Positions 1 through 9,069 of a DNA stretch of 64,000 bases are shown in pieces. The DNA is from Aliiglaciecola sp. LCG003. Lineage in GTDB: Bacteria; Pseudomonadota; Gammaproteobacteria; Enterobacterales; Alteromonadaceae. Made by a program: the position numbers and the translations under genes. Under the pieces are notes generated by a model, which had not been told where the DNA came from, did not search any database, and saw only the letters and a program-made list of their open reading frames with translations. The stretch covers positions 2,914,001-2,978,000 of the forward strand of contig NZ_CP128185.1 in NCBI RefSeq assembly GCF_030316135.1, read 5' to 3'. Position 1 is the first letter of the stretch. Every line of letters begins with the position of its first letter.

Positions 1-1
1 C

Positions 2-2404
2 GTAAATGAGTTCCCTGGGGCGCGGGGATTTGGCTTCATCCGTTATATTCAGCCTGAGCAGAAAGAAAACTTTATCGCCCAAGCCCGTGAGGATAGGCCT
101 GACAATCAGTTCTCCATAAAGCAGCTCACTGCCAATACTGACAGTTTATTTGTTATCCAATATATCTCGCCAGAAGGCCCGAACTTCCAGGCTATTGGAT
201 TAGATATAGGCTCTGAAAAAATGCGCCGTCAGGCAGCACTAGATGCCGCTCGACTAAACACTTTACGGCTTAGCGGTCCCATCACCCTAATTCAAGCTAA
301 ACAAAAAGCCTTGCATGGATTCTTAATTTTAATGCCTGTTTACACTACAGAAGTAGTGGCAGAAACCGAACAAGGCCGTTTAGAAAATTTAGTCGGCTGG
401 AGCTACGCGCCACTATTAATTGATGAAGTATTAGGGTCACTGATCAGTAGCAATGATGATCTCACGTTAACCATCAGCGATAACACCGAGCAAGCATCCA
501 CTACTTTTTTCTCTTACGATAATAGCGATGCTGAGCGAACTGCCTATACTGCAAGTCAGTCAATAGACATTTTGGGCCGCAACTGGCAACTACAACTGGT
601 CGCCAAACAACCTTATATTACCTCTTTACTGCTACCCTCTCCTTCTCTGTCTTTTTGGCAAATCATCGGCATTACCCTATTGATAGTATTGGGCTTATTT
701 ACTTTGCAGTTGAGCATATCTCGCAGTAATCAAATCAAACGCCATCGTATCGAGATGGCAATTGAAAGAGAGACTGCTTTAACGACTGCAAATAAAAACT
801 TGGAAAATGAGGTTGCCGAAAGAACCAAAGAAATCTCACGGGTTAGTGTGCTGCAGCGCAGTATTTTGCACGGAGCTGGCTATGCCATTATCGCCACTGA
901 TGAAGAAGGCTTAATCACCATTTTCAACCCTGCTGCAGAAAGACTCCTAGGTTATACTAGCGACGAAGTCGTTGGTAAGCATACAGCCGCACTATTGCAT
1001 TTACCGGAAGAAGTAGTGGCCAGAGCCAAACAGCTATCACTAGAGCTAGGCATGCACATTGAAATTGGTTTTGAGGCTTTTGTGGCAAAGGCCCGTCTTG
1101 GCGAGCCTGATGTAAATCGCTGGACCTATATTGATAAGCTTGGGCGTCATATTCCTGTCAGGTTAAATGTCAGCAGTTTATGCGATGATGATGGTCAGAC
1201 TATCGGATTCTTAGGTATAGCGTTCGATTTAAGTGAGCAAATCAAGCGCGAAAAAGAATTGGCCGATGCGAAGGAACTCGCTGAGCAGGCAAATAGCATA
1301 AAATCTAAATTTCTGGCCAACATGAGTCATGAGATCAGAACGCCAATGAATGGCATTTATGGGACCTTGCAACTGTTAAAAAATGAACAACTCACTAGCC
1401 AAGGCCAAGATTTGCTCGCCAAAGCGACCTATTCAACTGATGTTCTGATCGTAATAATTAACGACATATTAGATTTTTCTAAAATAGAGGCTGGCAAGCT
1501 CACCCTCGAAAATGACACTTTTAAGTTATCGACTATCACAGAGCATTTGATGTCAGACTTATACGTTATTGCGAAACAAAAAGGCATAGCGTTGCGCTTA
1601 CAACGAAATGTAAGCCATGACTACTGGTTAGGGGATTCAGTCAGAGTACAGCAAATCTTGCTAAATATTATGTCCAACGCCATCAAGTTCACACCATCCG
1701 GTGAGGTCACCTGTATTATCGATTACGCACCTGCTAACGACAGCTTAATCTTTACTATAACCGATACCGGCATAGGTATGAGCCAAGGGGTTGTTGACCG
1801 ACTGTTTCAACGATTTGAACAAGCCGATTCATCGACTACCAGAAAATTCGGTGGCACGGGCTTAGGCTTATCGATTACCCAATCCTTAGTTGCGCTAATG
1901 AATGGCGACATTTCGGTGGAGAGTCAGGAAGGAATAGGCTCAACCTTTAAAGTCAGTTTGCCCTTACATAAAGCCCAAGCGAATGAAAATCACGCTCCAG
2001 TGGCTAAATCCGACACGTTAGAATTAAATAGCAAAGTTATTTTAGTGGCTGAAGACAATGAAATAAATCAGACCATAATAGAAGCCATGTTGGCCCCCAC
2101 CAATGCAACCTTGTGGTTTGCGGAGAATGGTCGTGTAGCCATTGATCTAGCCCATCAAAAATCGCCGGATATTATTCTGATGGACATACAGATGCCTGAA
2201 ATGGATGGCGTTGAAGCCTGCATCCAAATTAAAAGGCAGCAGCCCAATTTGCCCATCATTGCACTTACAGCAAATGTGATGGCCGAAGATATCGCAATGT
2301 ACAAGCGTGTAGGATTTGATGCCCACGTGGCTAAGCCCGCTGAAAAAGCGAAACTTATCGATGCCATTAGTAATATCTTTAATTCCCCTAGCAAGCATTT
2401 ATAG
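2..2404 (+). CDS. CHASE-domain hybrid sensor histidine kinase (5' end missing)
   Basis: Membrane sensor kinase with a fused receiver. The frame is open to the window edge, so the N-terminus, with an expected first membrane segment, lies outside; the ATG at 221 is internal. Residues before it (GFGFIRYI, then YISPEGPNFQAIGLD) match the conserved core of the periplasmic CHASE ligand-binding domain. Numbering from the ATG at 221: one membrane helix at about 142-165, a short coiled coil to about 205, a PAS domain at about 210-340, HisKA with His370 (MSHEIRTPMNG), an HATPase with DTGIGM and GGTGLGL, and a receiver whose likely phosphoacceptor is Asp655 (MDIQMPEMDG). No Hpt domain or output partner is next to it; the next gene is convergent. 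The CHASE ligand cannot be told. The architecture is certain, the pathway unknown. Confidence 0.9.
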   Translation, partial: VNEFPGARGFGFIRYIQPEQKENFIAQAREDRPDNQFSIKQLTANTDSLFVIQYISPEGPNFQAIGLDIGSEKMRRQAALDAARLNTLRLSGPITLIQAKQKALHGFLILMPVYTTEVVAETEQGRLENLVGWSYAPLLIDEVLGSLISSNDDLTLTISDNTEQASTTFFSYDNSDAERTAYTASQSIDILGRNWQLQLVAKQPYITSLLLPSPSLSFWQIIGITLLIVLGLFTLQLSISRSNQIKRHRIEMAIERETALTTANKNLENEVAERTKEISRVSVLQRSILHGAGYAIIATDEEGLITIFNPAAERLLGYTSDEVVGKHTAALLHLPEEVVARAKQLSLELGMHIEIGFEAFVAKARLGEPDVNRWTYIDKLGRHIPVRLNVSSLCDDDGQTIGFLGIAFDLSEQIKREKELADAKELAEQANSIKSKFLANMSHEIRTPMNGIYGTLQLLKNEQLTSQGQDLLAKATYSTDVLIVIINDILDFSKIEAGKLTLENDTFKLSTITEHLMSDLYVIAKQKGIALRLQRNVSHDYWLGDSVRVQQILLNIMSNAIKFTPSGEVTCIIDYAPANDSLIFTITDTGIGMSQGVVDRLFQRFEQADSSTTRKFGGTGLGLSITQSLVALMNGDISVESQEGIGSTFKVSLPLHKAQANENHAPVAKSDTLELNSKVILVAEDNEINQTIIEAMLAPTNATLWFAENGRVAIDLAHQKSPDIILMDIQMPEMDGVEACIQIKRQQPNLPIIALTANVMAEDIAMYKRVGFDAHVAKPAEKAKLIDAISNIFNSPSKHL

Positions 2405-2501
2405 GCTCATACTGGATAGCTGCGTTACTGCCGTTTTGCCTAGCAAGAAGGTCAGCGCAGTTTACAAAGCTGACATACAAGGGTAGTTAATAATTAAATC
2501 A

Positions 2502-4565
2502 TCAAAATGATTGTAAATCGCCATCAGTCTTGTCGAATACGTTCACTAGGTCGTTCAATACTACCGGCTTGGTGAAGTGAAAATTAAAGCCCGCCTCTTT
2601 GGCTAGGCGTATGTCTTCTGCTTGGCCGTATCCGGTTACTGCAATCAACACCCTTTCTTTGTTTTTATCCCGAATATAACTAGCAACTTCATAACCATTA
2701 ATGTCAGGCAAACCAATATCGAGCAAGACTACGCTAGGATCCACAATATCTATTTGCTCAAGCGCTGCGTGAGCTGTATAGACGGTTGTAACTTCATGAC
2801 CTTGCATACTGAGTAATTCAGCCAGCGTATCAGCTGCATCACAATTATCATCCACCAGCAATATACGTTTAACATAGCTTTGTTTCGCCGCTAACAAACA
2901 GCTTGAATCCTCATCCGGAGCTTCGATAAGGGGTAAGCAAATTCTAAAACTAGAGCCTTTGTCTAATCCTTCGCTCTTTGCTGTAACACTGCCTCCATGC
3001 ATATTGACCATACGCTGCACGATATTTAAACCTATACCTAAACCGCCCTGTGAGCGATCCAATGAACCTTTGGCTTGTACAAATAAGTCAAATACCTTGC
3101 TTAACATATCGCTTTGGATGCCACAACCGGTATCCGTTATTGTAACAATTGCATTAGCGCCCTCCACTGTAAGGTGAACACTAATGCTGCCTCCAACTGG
3201 AGTATATTTGACCGCATTGTTGAGCACATTTGACAGACATTGCACCATTCGAGTCAAATCGCCTCTAATAAACACAGGCTCCTGATGGTCGAGAAAACTG
3301 ACCTCTTGCTGTTTTAATTCAAAGGAATTGTCTAAAGACTCTAGAGCCAAAACCATCAACTTTGACAGATTTAATGGCTCAAATTTAAGGGTAATGCGGT
3401 TTTGAGTGATGCGCGAGATATCCAGTAAATCATCCATTAAATGCGTTAATTGGGTAACTTGACGATCTAATATATTGCCGATACTTTGCAACTGGGGATC
3501 TTGATGAACAGATTGAGTTAACAACTCGCTGACATTTCGGATGGGTGCCAATGGATTCCGCAATTCGTGAGCCAGCATAGCCAAAAATTCGTCTTTGCGG
3601 CGATCGGCTTCATGCAAGGACGCAGTCGCACGGACTCGTTTAGTCACATCATAACCTTGCACCAATATACCAGTAACTTGGCCATCCTCATCAAACGTAG
3701 GTTGGTAGACAAAATCGATAAATAGTGGTTCTTGTGAGTTGAGGCTTAGTGGAGTCGCAACCCCCTTGTGTGTCTTACCCATTGAATAAACCTCATCCAA
3801 TAGCGCAATAAACCCTTGATTGACGACTTCTGGCAAAACCTCTAGAACGGTTTTACCTAAAATGTCCTGTTGGCCAATCATATCAATATAGTTTTTATTG
3901 GCATATTCGAAGCGATATTCAGGCCCATTCAATATACACATAAAACCTGGAGCTTGGTCAAACAAAGAACGCCAACGCTCAGTCGCTGTTTTTAACCGTT
4001 GCTCGGCTAAAACCTGCTCGGTGGTTTCCGTACAGACAACCAAAATACCACCGACCCCGCCTTCTGATTGGGGATCATCTATAGGGCCATAGCTGTAGGT
4101 CCAATACACATCTTCACGGACGCCGTTGCGGGTAATGGGTACCAGTTGATTTTCATGCCAGGTATGTCCCTCACCGGCCAAAACCTGGTTTATTTGTGAA
4201 CCAATAACTGACCATATTTCTCCCCAGCATTCGCGACATGATTGCCCCAGAGCACTAGGATGGCGCTCTACACCAAGGGAGCGTGAATAGGCATCATTAT
4301 AAAATTGGATTAAATCAGGTCCCCACCAAATTAGCATGGGATGACCTGTAGAAAGTAATAAACGTAAGCTGGTTTTTAAAGGTTGCGGCCAGTTCTCAGG
4401 GCTTCCCAAACTTGTTGCTTCCCAGTCGTAGGCACGGGTCAACGCGCCCATCTTCCCTCCACCAGAGAGAAAACTTAAAGACGAATTTACGACAGAGTCT
4501 GGTTTCATAGTCCTACTACTTAGCACACAGTTTAACGTTTGATTAACGAGTGCGATGTTCAACAT
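2502..4565 (-). CDS. Soluble PAS-PAS hybrid histidine kinase with receiver
   Basis: Cytoplasmic hybrid kinase with no membrane segment. Residues 38-190 form a PAS-like N-terminal module that starts with GKMGALTRAYDW, typical of this kinase class. A second PAS spans about 195-315. HisKA carries His333 (LAHELRNP). The HATPase has an N box (NNAVKY) and G boxes (DTGCGI, GGLGIGL). The C-terminal receiver has Asp616 (LLDIGLPDING) and the downstream Lys in FTKP. The first ATG (4565) has no obvious ribosome site; Met20 at 4508 follows AGTAGGACT and may be the true start. It is convergent with the CHASE kinase, with 97 bp between stops and no strong terminator. Signal and partner are unknown; redox or light sensing through PAS is possible but no cofactor residues stand out. 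Confidence 0.88.
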   Translation of the reverse strand: MLNIALVNQTLNCVLSSRTMKPDSVVNSSLSFLSGGGKMGALTRAYDWEATSLGSPENWPQPLKTSLRLLLSTGHPMLIWWGPDLIQFYNDAYSRSLGVERHPSALGQSCRECWGEIWSVIGSQINQVLAGEGHTWHENQLVPITRNGVREDVYWTYSYGPIDDPQSEGGVGGILVVCTETTEQVLAEQRLKTATERWRSLFDQAPGFMCILNGPEYRFEYANKNYIDMIGQQDILGKTVLEVLPEVVNQGFIALLDEVYSMGKTHKGVATPLSLNSQEPLFIDFVYQPTFDEDGQVTGILVQGYDVTKRVRATASLHEADRRKDEFLAMLAHELRNPLAPIRNVSELLTQSVHQDPQLQSIGNILDRQVTQLTHLMDDLLDISRITQNRITLKFEPLNLSKLMVLALESLDNSFELKQQEVSFLDHQEPVFIRGDLTRMVQCLSNVLNNAVKYTPVGGSISVHLTVEGANAIVTITDTGCGIQSDMLSKVFDLFVQAKGSLDRSQGGLGIGLNIVQRMVNMHGGSVTAKSEGLDKGSSFRICLPLIEAPDEDSSCLLAAKQSYVKRILLVDDNCDAADTLAELLSMQGHEVTTVYTAHAALEQIDIVDPSVVLLDIGLPDINGYEVASYIRDKNKERVLIAVTGYGQAEDIRLAKEAGFNFHFTKPVVLNDLVNVFDKTDGDLQSF

Positions 4566-4758
4566 TTAATATACAAGTTAATCACTGCCCAAAAGTCTCA
4601 AATAGAAATTCTAAACAGCGTAACCGAATAATGAGTGAAAACGTTTTGTGAAACGCCAAGCACCCCACGCTCAATTATTCAACGTTGCAGCTGCAAAGTA
4701 AAAGTTTTACGGAAATTTTTAATTATCGGATCAGTAATCGGGCCAAATCAAGCTAAGA

Positions 4759-5469
4759 TTATTGTTTAGTGAGCAAGGCTTTAGCGCGTTTTTTGATATG
4801 CGCGACACTGCTACAACCTAACCATTGTTGAGCTATGTCTGTGTAGTCTTTAGGTCCGCTTAGTTTGAGGGTTTTGTCAGCGATCGCTTGATCAAAATCG
4901 TCCCATCCCATCCATATCTTTGTTAGCTTTTTAGCGCTCACTTCTATTTTAACGTTGACTGAAAAACCACGATTGATATAACACAAATCAACTTCTTCAT
5001 TTTCGAACACTAACCAATGCTCACTCTTATTTTCTACCACATCAGTGATAAAAAAATGCACAATAAAAGGATCGGGTAACTGTGGAAGTATCTTAACATT
5101 GCGTCTTATATCCCACATAAGAAAACTAACATCTACGTTTTCAACTGAAGGTTCGGTTTCTAACCACTCCTGCCCCCAAGAAGCCATTGCAAAAACAACT
5201 GACTCTAAAGCCTTACCCGCATCGGTCAACACATAGTCGACTTGGCCACTAGCATGCCTTTCATGACGCACAACTAGCCCTATACTGACTAACTCTTTCA
5301 AGCGCGTCGATAATAGTGTTCGAGACATTCGCGGGACACCCCTGCTGATATCATTAAAATTGCTTGAACCAAACAACAATTCTCGAAAAACCAGTAGCGT
5401 CCATCGGTTACATAGAAATTCAGCAGACATAGCCAGCGGACAATATTGCCCATAGGAAGTGGTATTCAT
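4759..5469 (-). CDS. HxlR-family winged-helix transcriptional regulator
   Basis: Residues 8-95 form an HxlR-type winged helix: CPLAMSAEFLCNRWTLLVFREL, a recognition region with FNDISRGVPRMS and LLSTRLKELVSIGLV, then a wing ending in DYVLTDAGKAL. At 236 residues it is about twice the size of a minimal HxlR protein; the extra C-terminal part resembles the SCP2-like ligand-binding extension seen in some members. Family members respond to reactive aldehydes, quinones or similar electrophiles. It is divergent from the flavin oxidase at 5633 with 163 bp between starts, and repeated ACTAG motifs lie in that gap, so it probably controls the oxidase and itself. Effector unknown. Confidence 0.87.
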   Translation of the reverse strand: MNTTSYGQYCPLAMSAEFLCNRWTLLVFRELLFGSSNFNDISRGVPRMSRTLLSTRLKELVSIGLVVRHERHASGQVDYVLTDAGKALESVVFAMASWGQEWLETEPSVENVDVSFLMWDIRRNVKILPQLPDPFIVHFFITDVVENKSEHWLVFENEEVDLCYINRGFSVNVKIEVSAKKLTKIWMGWDDFDQAIADKTLKLSGPKDYTDIAQQWLGCSSVAHIKKRAKALLTKQ

Positions 5470-5550
5470 ATGCGGTCCCTCAGCACAATCTTATTACTAA
5501 CAGCTTAACTCTAATCATGGTCAGCGCAAGTTAGGTAGTGATTTATTTGT

Positions 5551-5590
5551 ACTAGGCAGTCCAGTTAGTGCACTAGACAGAGCAAACTAG
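5551..5590. promoter_or_regulatory. Repeated ACTAG motifs, likely HxlR operator
   Basis: The sequence ACTAGRCAG occurs at 5551-5559 (R=G) and 5572-5580 (R=A), exactly 21 bp apart, about two helical turns. A third ACTAG is at 5586-5590. They lie 43-82 bp before the oxidase start, in the divergent gap. Assignment to the neighbouring HxlR protein is inference. Confidence 0.4.
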
Positions 5591-5632
5591 CAGGCCTAGG
5601 CTGATGAAGTTATCAACACAAAGGACAAGATA

Positions 5633-7054
5633 ATGACTATTCAAGTAATGCAACTAGATGGGCAAAAGCTCGAATTAGAACAACCGCAACTAGATAGCTT
5701 AGCTGCGGGTTTACGGGGCAAATTAATCCTCCGTGAAGATCAACAATATGAACAAATGCGACAAGTCTGGAATGGAATGATTGACAACTATCCAGCCATG
5801 ATAGTGGGCTGCACTGGCGCCGCAGACGTAATCTTTGCGGTTAAATTCGCCCACCAACACAAACTATTATTATCTTTAAAAGGTGGTGGACACAATATTG
5901 CCGGTAGGGCCGTATGTGACGGCGGTATGATGATAGATCTATCCGCGATGAAAGGTGTATTAGTCGATCCTTTAAAACGTACCGCCAATGTTCAAAGTGG
6001 TGCCCTGTTGGGCGATGTGGATCACGAAACGCAGTGCTTCGGCCTAGCAGTCCCAACAGGTATCAATTCAACTACTGGAATCGCCGGGCTGGCCCTTGGT
6101 GGGGGCTATGGTTGGCTGAGTCGTGCGTTTGGGCACACCGTTGATAATATCTTATCTGCGGACATAGTGACTGCAGAAGGTGCTTTCTTACATTTGTCTG
6201 AACAGGAAAATACTGAACTATTTTGGGCTATACGCGGCGGAAGCGGCAATTTTGGCGTGATCACCAACTTTGAATTCAAACTTCATCCGGTTGGGCCCAC
6301 TATTTTATCTGGTCCAGTGATCTTTCCCATTGAGCAAGCGAAGCACGTTCTACAACAATACAAGGAGCTTACCAAGTCATTGCCAGATGAAGCATCCTGT
6401 TGGACTGTAGTACGCAAAGCCCCACCTTTTCCATTTATTGCGGCTGAATTTCATGGAAAACCGATTCTGATACTCGCCATGTCTTGTATTGGCGATTTGG
6501 ACAACGCGAAAGCAACCTTAGCGCCACTGCGCGCAATGGGCCGACCGCTTGGAGATGCCGTTGCTGAAACACCCTATGTTGCTTGGCAGGGTGCATTTGA
6601 CCCATTATTGGCCGAGGGGGCGCGGAACTATTGGAAATCCAATGACTTCGAACAGATTACGGACTCACTAATAGATATCATGTTGAATGCAATCACTAGC
6701 GTACCATCTGACGAGTGTGAGATATTTATCGCTCAACTAGGCGGTGCCGCCTCCCGTGTGAAAGGTGATGCGATGGCATTCCCTCATCGTTCGACCGCTT
6801 ACACTATGAATATTCATGGACGCTGGCAATCTGACAATCTCGATGTTGCAGGAAAAGCCTGGGTGCGTGACCTATTTACTAAAACCGAGGCACTTTCAAC
6901 TGGTAGCGTTTATGTCAATTTTGTACCTGAAAACGGCGAAATAAGAAAAATAGGTCCTTACGGGGCGAACTTGGCAAGACTGCAAAAAATTAAAGGCATA
7001 GTAGATCCAAATAATTTGTTTAGGTCGAATATCAATATTCTGCCGCAGATTTGA
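5633..7054 (+). CDS. FAD-binding oxidase, berberine-bridge-enzyme type
   Basis: Flavoprotein oxidoreductase of the PCMH/BBE family that oxidises an alcohol, sugar or other small substrate with O2 or another acceptor. The FAD-binding half (about 45-215) has GGGHNIAG, whose His is the usual covalent 8-alpha attachment site. The position where bicovalent relatives have the 6-S-cysteinyl Cys (PTGIC) reads PTGIN here, so FAD is predicted to be held by one bond. The C-terminal BBE segment is present (YGANLARLQKIKGIVDPNNLF). At 473 residues it is full length, with no signal peptide, so it is cytoplasmic. AAGGACAAG precedes the ATG by a short gap. It is divergent from an HxlR regulator. The substrate cannot be read from the sequence. 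Confidence 0.88.
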   Translation: MTIQVMQLDGQKLELEQPQLDSLAAGLRGKLILREDQQYEQMRQVWNGMIDNYPAMIVGCTGAADVIFAVKFAHQHKLLLSLKGGGHNIAGRAVCDGGMMIDLSAMKGVLVDPLKRTANVQSGALLGDVDHETQCFGLAVPTGINSTTGIAGLALGGGYGWLSRAFGHTVDNILSADIVTAEGAFLHLSEQENTELFWAIRGGSGNFGVITNFEFKLHPVGPTILSGPVIFPIEQAKHVLQQYKELTKSLPDEASCWTVVRKAPPFPFIAAEFHGKPILILAMSCIGDLDNAKATLAPLRAMGRPLGDAVAETPYVAWQGAFDPLLAEGARNYWKSNDFEQITDSLIDIMLNAITSVPSDECEIFIAQLGGAASRVKGDAMAFPHRSTAYTMNIHGRWQSDNLDVAGKAWVRDLFTKTEALSTGSVYVNFVPENGEIRKIGPYGANLARLQKIKGIVDPNNLFRSNINILPQI

Positions 7055-7383
7055 CTGAGCAATGTTTGCCCTTATAACGTCAAAGAGTCACCCGCGGTTC
7101 AATTTGAGAGAGTTAATGGCCTTTGCGGCACAAAGTGACTTTTTCGAATTGGGGGGGCTGTTTGCTGTCAAGTGGTGCTTTCCTATGCGCCGGATAGCTC
7201 AATTATGCGAAATACAGCCTCCCACCCTTCCATAAATGCTCGGATTACAAACTATCAGCACATTTTTCACACAAAAAGATTGACCTAACAGCTTTGGTAA
7301 AAGACACTGCTGTTAACAACATGTAAAACATACGTTAAAGTGACTTTAACATCTGTATAAAAAGCCGCCTAAGGAGTCGTATT
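7055..7383. other. Intergenic region before the Yip1 gene
   Basis: No gene seen. AGTCAC (7086-7091) and GTGACT followed by five T near 7140 could pair across a long loop that has an inner CCGC/GCGG pair, a weak terminator candidate for the oxidase gene. The 3' end carries AAGGAG at 7371-7376, the ribosome site of the next gene. Confidence 0.35.
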
Positions 7384-7983
7384 GTGATATTGAATCACCT
7401 GTGGGGAATCTACACTCACCCAAAAGAAGAATGGCATGCCATCGATGAAAAGCATGAGAGTTATTTTTATAGTCTTAGCCATATCTGCATCATTGCGTTA
7501 ATTCCCGCTATTCTTAGTTACTATGCCTCCGCGCATTTAGGCTGGAGTATTGGTGTGGGCGAAGTGATCAAACTTAATCAACAATCCGCTCTTAGCCTGG
7601 GAATAGGGATGTATTTTGGTCTAATGGCTGGTGTAGTGGCGCTGGCAATCATTATGCATGAATTGGCAAAGGTGTTTGATTCAAATCCCACTTATACTCA
7701 ATCACTGGAATTAGCTGCTTACACCGCCACTCCACTGTTTATGTGCGGATTCGCTGCGTTTTATCCGGCACTTTGGTTTGTGATGATGGTGGGGTTTGTC
7801 GGCGTGTCTTATTCTATTTACTTGCTCTATTCAGGCGTGCCAATCATGTTGCATATTCCCGAAGACAAGGGATTTATTTATTCAAGTTCAGTAGTGACCG
7901 GCGGATTAATATTACTTGTGATACTAATGGTCGGCTCTGTCTTATTATGGAGCGTTATTGGTGACCCGGTTTTCACCCACTAA
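7384..7983 (+). CDS. Yip1-domain inner-membrane protein
   Basis: A 199-residue integral membrane protein. The N-terminal motif HPKEEWHAID is the signature of bacterial Yip1 (PF04893) proteins, followed by about five hydrophobic helices (roughly 30-50, 70-95, 115-135, 137-155 and 168-192). Bacterial members are of unknown function. The start is GTG at 7384, chosen because AAGGAG lies 7 bases upstream and the Yip1 motif begins at once after it. It appears monocistronic; the hairpin after its stop is oriented for the opposing peroxiredoxin gene but may serve both. Confidence 0.85.
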   Translation: MILNHLWGIYTHPKEEWHAIDEKHESYFYSLSHICIIALIPAILSYYASAHLGWSIGVGEVIKLNQQSALSLGIGMYFGLMAGVVALAIIMHELAKVFDSNPTYTQSLELAAYTATPLFMCGFAAFYPALWFVMMVGFVGVSYSIYLLYSGVPIMLHIPEDKGFIYSSSVVTGGLILLVILMVGSVLLWSVIGDPVFTH

Positions 7984-7996
7984 AAAACCATAAAAA

Positions 7997-8019
7997 AACC
8001 GCTTCAATAAGAAGCGGTT
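7997..8019 (-). terminator. Rho-independent terminator of the peroxiredoxin gene
   Basis: Perfect 9-bp stem AACCGCTTC / GAAGCGGTT with a 5-base loop. On the minus strand it is followed by a run of T; on the plus strand the tail is poor, so it mainly terminates the minus-strand gene 31 bp away. Confidence 0.85.
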
Positions 8020-8049
8020 CTCAATATAGCTTTTATCTCAACTAGATGA

Positions 8050-8655
8050 CTATAGCGCATCCGAGTTTTCAGATAGGTACTTAGCAACACCTTCTGGGCT
8101 TGCATCCATACCCTTTTTGCCTTCCTGCCAACCAGCAGGACAAACTTCACCATGTTCTTCATGGAAGTTTAACGCATCGACCATACGCAGCATTTCATCT
8201 ACGTTACGACCAAGCGGTAGATCATTAACCACTTGATGACGCACATTACCTTCAGCATCAATCAAGAATGAACCACGAAATGCAACACCATCAGCTGGAT
8301 GCTCAACATCATATGCTTGACAGATTTCATGCTTAACGTCTGCAATTAGTGTATATTTAACTGGACCAATACCACCTTGATTTACTGGAGTATTTCTCCA
8401 CGCGTTGTGGCTAAATTGAGAATCAATTGATACACCAATGACTTCAACACCGCGTTTTTTAAATTCATCATAGCGTTTGTCAAAGGCAATCAATTCTGAA
8501 GGACACACAAAGGTAAAATCCAGAGGATAGAAAAACACTACGGCTTTTTTACCTTTAATATTTTCACTTAACGTAAAACTGTCTACAATCTCGCCACTTC
8601 CAAGAACCGCAGCCGCGGTGAAATCTGGGGCTGGTCGACCAACTAATACACTCAT
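8050..8655 (-). CDS. Typical 2-Cys peroxiredoxin (AhpC/Prx1 type)
   Basis: Reduces H2O2 and organic hydroperoxides in the cytoplasm. The peroxidatic Cys51 sits in DFTFVCPSE and the resolving Cys172 in GEVCPAGW. The GGIG loop (94-97) and a C-terminal YL (193-194) followed by a short tail resemble the features that make Prx1-class enzymes prone to over-oxidation. At 201 residues it is full length. No ahpF reductase is adjacent, so thioredoxin or glutaredoxin is the likely donor. TTAATTCTCC on the plus strand, read as GGAGAATTAA, is the ribosome site directly before the ATG. An AAGCAC/GTGCTT inverted repeat lies in the leader. OxyR control is plausible but no clear site was recognised. Confidence 0.95.
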   Translation of the reverse strand: MSVLVGRPAPDFTAAAVLGSGEIVDSFTLSENIKGKKAVVFFYPLDFTFVCPSELIAFDKRYDEFKKRGVEVIGVSIDSQFSHNAWRNTPVNQGGIGPVKYTLIADVKHEICQAYDVEHPADGVAFRGSFLIDAEGNVRHQVVNDLPLGRNVDEMLRMVDALNFHEEHGEVCPAGWQEGKKGMDASPEGVAKYLSENSDAL

Positions 8656-8952
8656 TTAATTCTCCATTATGTAAAAAAGCACTATTTCAAATGTTGTGCT
8701 TATGATTTATCGAATTTTATTGATTAAACCTAGCCCTGATATAAGACCTTAAAGTCAAATAGCAAGGTTGAAAACAATATTTTTATGCCTCAATTTGTAG
8801 ACTAAAAAAGTTGCGATAGCTGCAGATTTATCAAAAGGCCAGATATTGCCCTTTAATGTGTCGAAAGTCAGCCAAAATGGTCCTTTGCTTTTCAATGTCA
8901 GTGTCACAAACTAAAAGATACAAAAGCTAGTCGACCAAACAAAAAATGGCCT

Positions 8953-8977
8953 TCATTACAATTAGATATAAATGAAA
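8953..8977. promoter_or_regulatory. 25-bp motif shared with the sodB upstream region
   Basis: Begins TCATTACAA, has a central GATAT and ends near AATGAAA. It matches 9873-9897 upstream of sodB at about 20 of 25 positions. The copies sit 117 and 128 bp before the two start codons, both on the plus strand. Function unknown; a common iron or redox regulator is one possibility. Confidence 0.35.
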
Positions 8978-9011
8978 TTCAGTTTTGTTCAGTATTTATG
9001 CAAATTATAAC

Positions 9012-9042
9012 TTGAATTGCGTGTAAATAACAATTATTATCA
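9012..9042 (+). promoter_or_regulatory. Fur-controlled promoter of bfd
   Basis: A -35 TTGAAT (9012-9017), 17-bp spacer and -10 TATTAT (9035-9040). Overlapping the -10 is TAACAATTATTATCA (9028-9042), whose reverse complement fits the Fur 7-1-7 consensus TGATAATNATTATCA at 12 of 14 defined positions. Repression by Fe-Fur is therefore expected, as for bfd in enterobacteria. Confidence 0.8.
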
Positions 9043-9069
9043 TTTGCATAACGATTGAGGTGAAAGTGT

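Larger units (their letters stand above)
8656..9069. other. Divergent regulatory region, peroxiredoxin / bfd
   Basis: No gene seen in 414 bp. It holds the inverted repeat AAGCAC (8677-8682) / GTGCTT (8696-8701) in the peroxiredoxin leader, a motif shared with the sodB upstream region (8953-8977) and the Fur-controlled bfd promoter (9012-9042). The middle part (about 8702-8950) is A+T-rich without a recognised element; a small RNA cannot be excluded. Confidence 0.5.
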
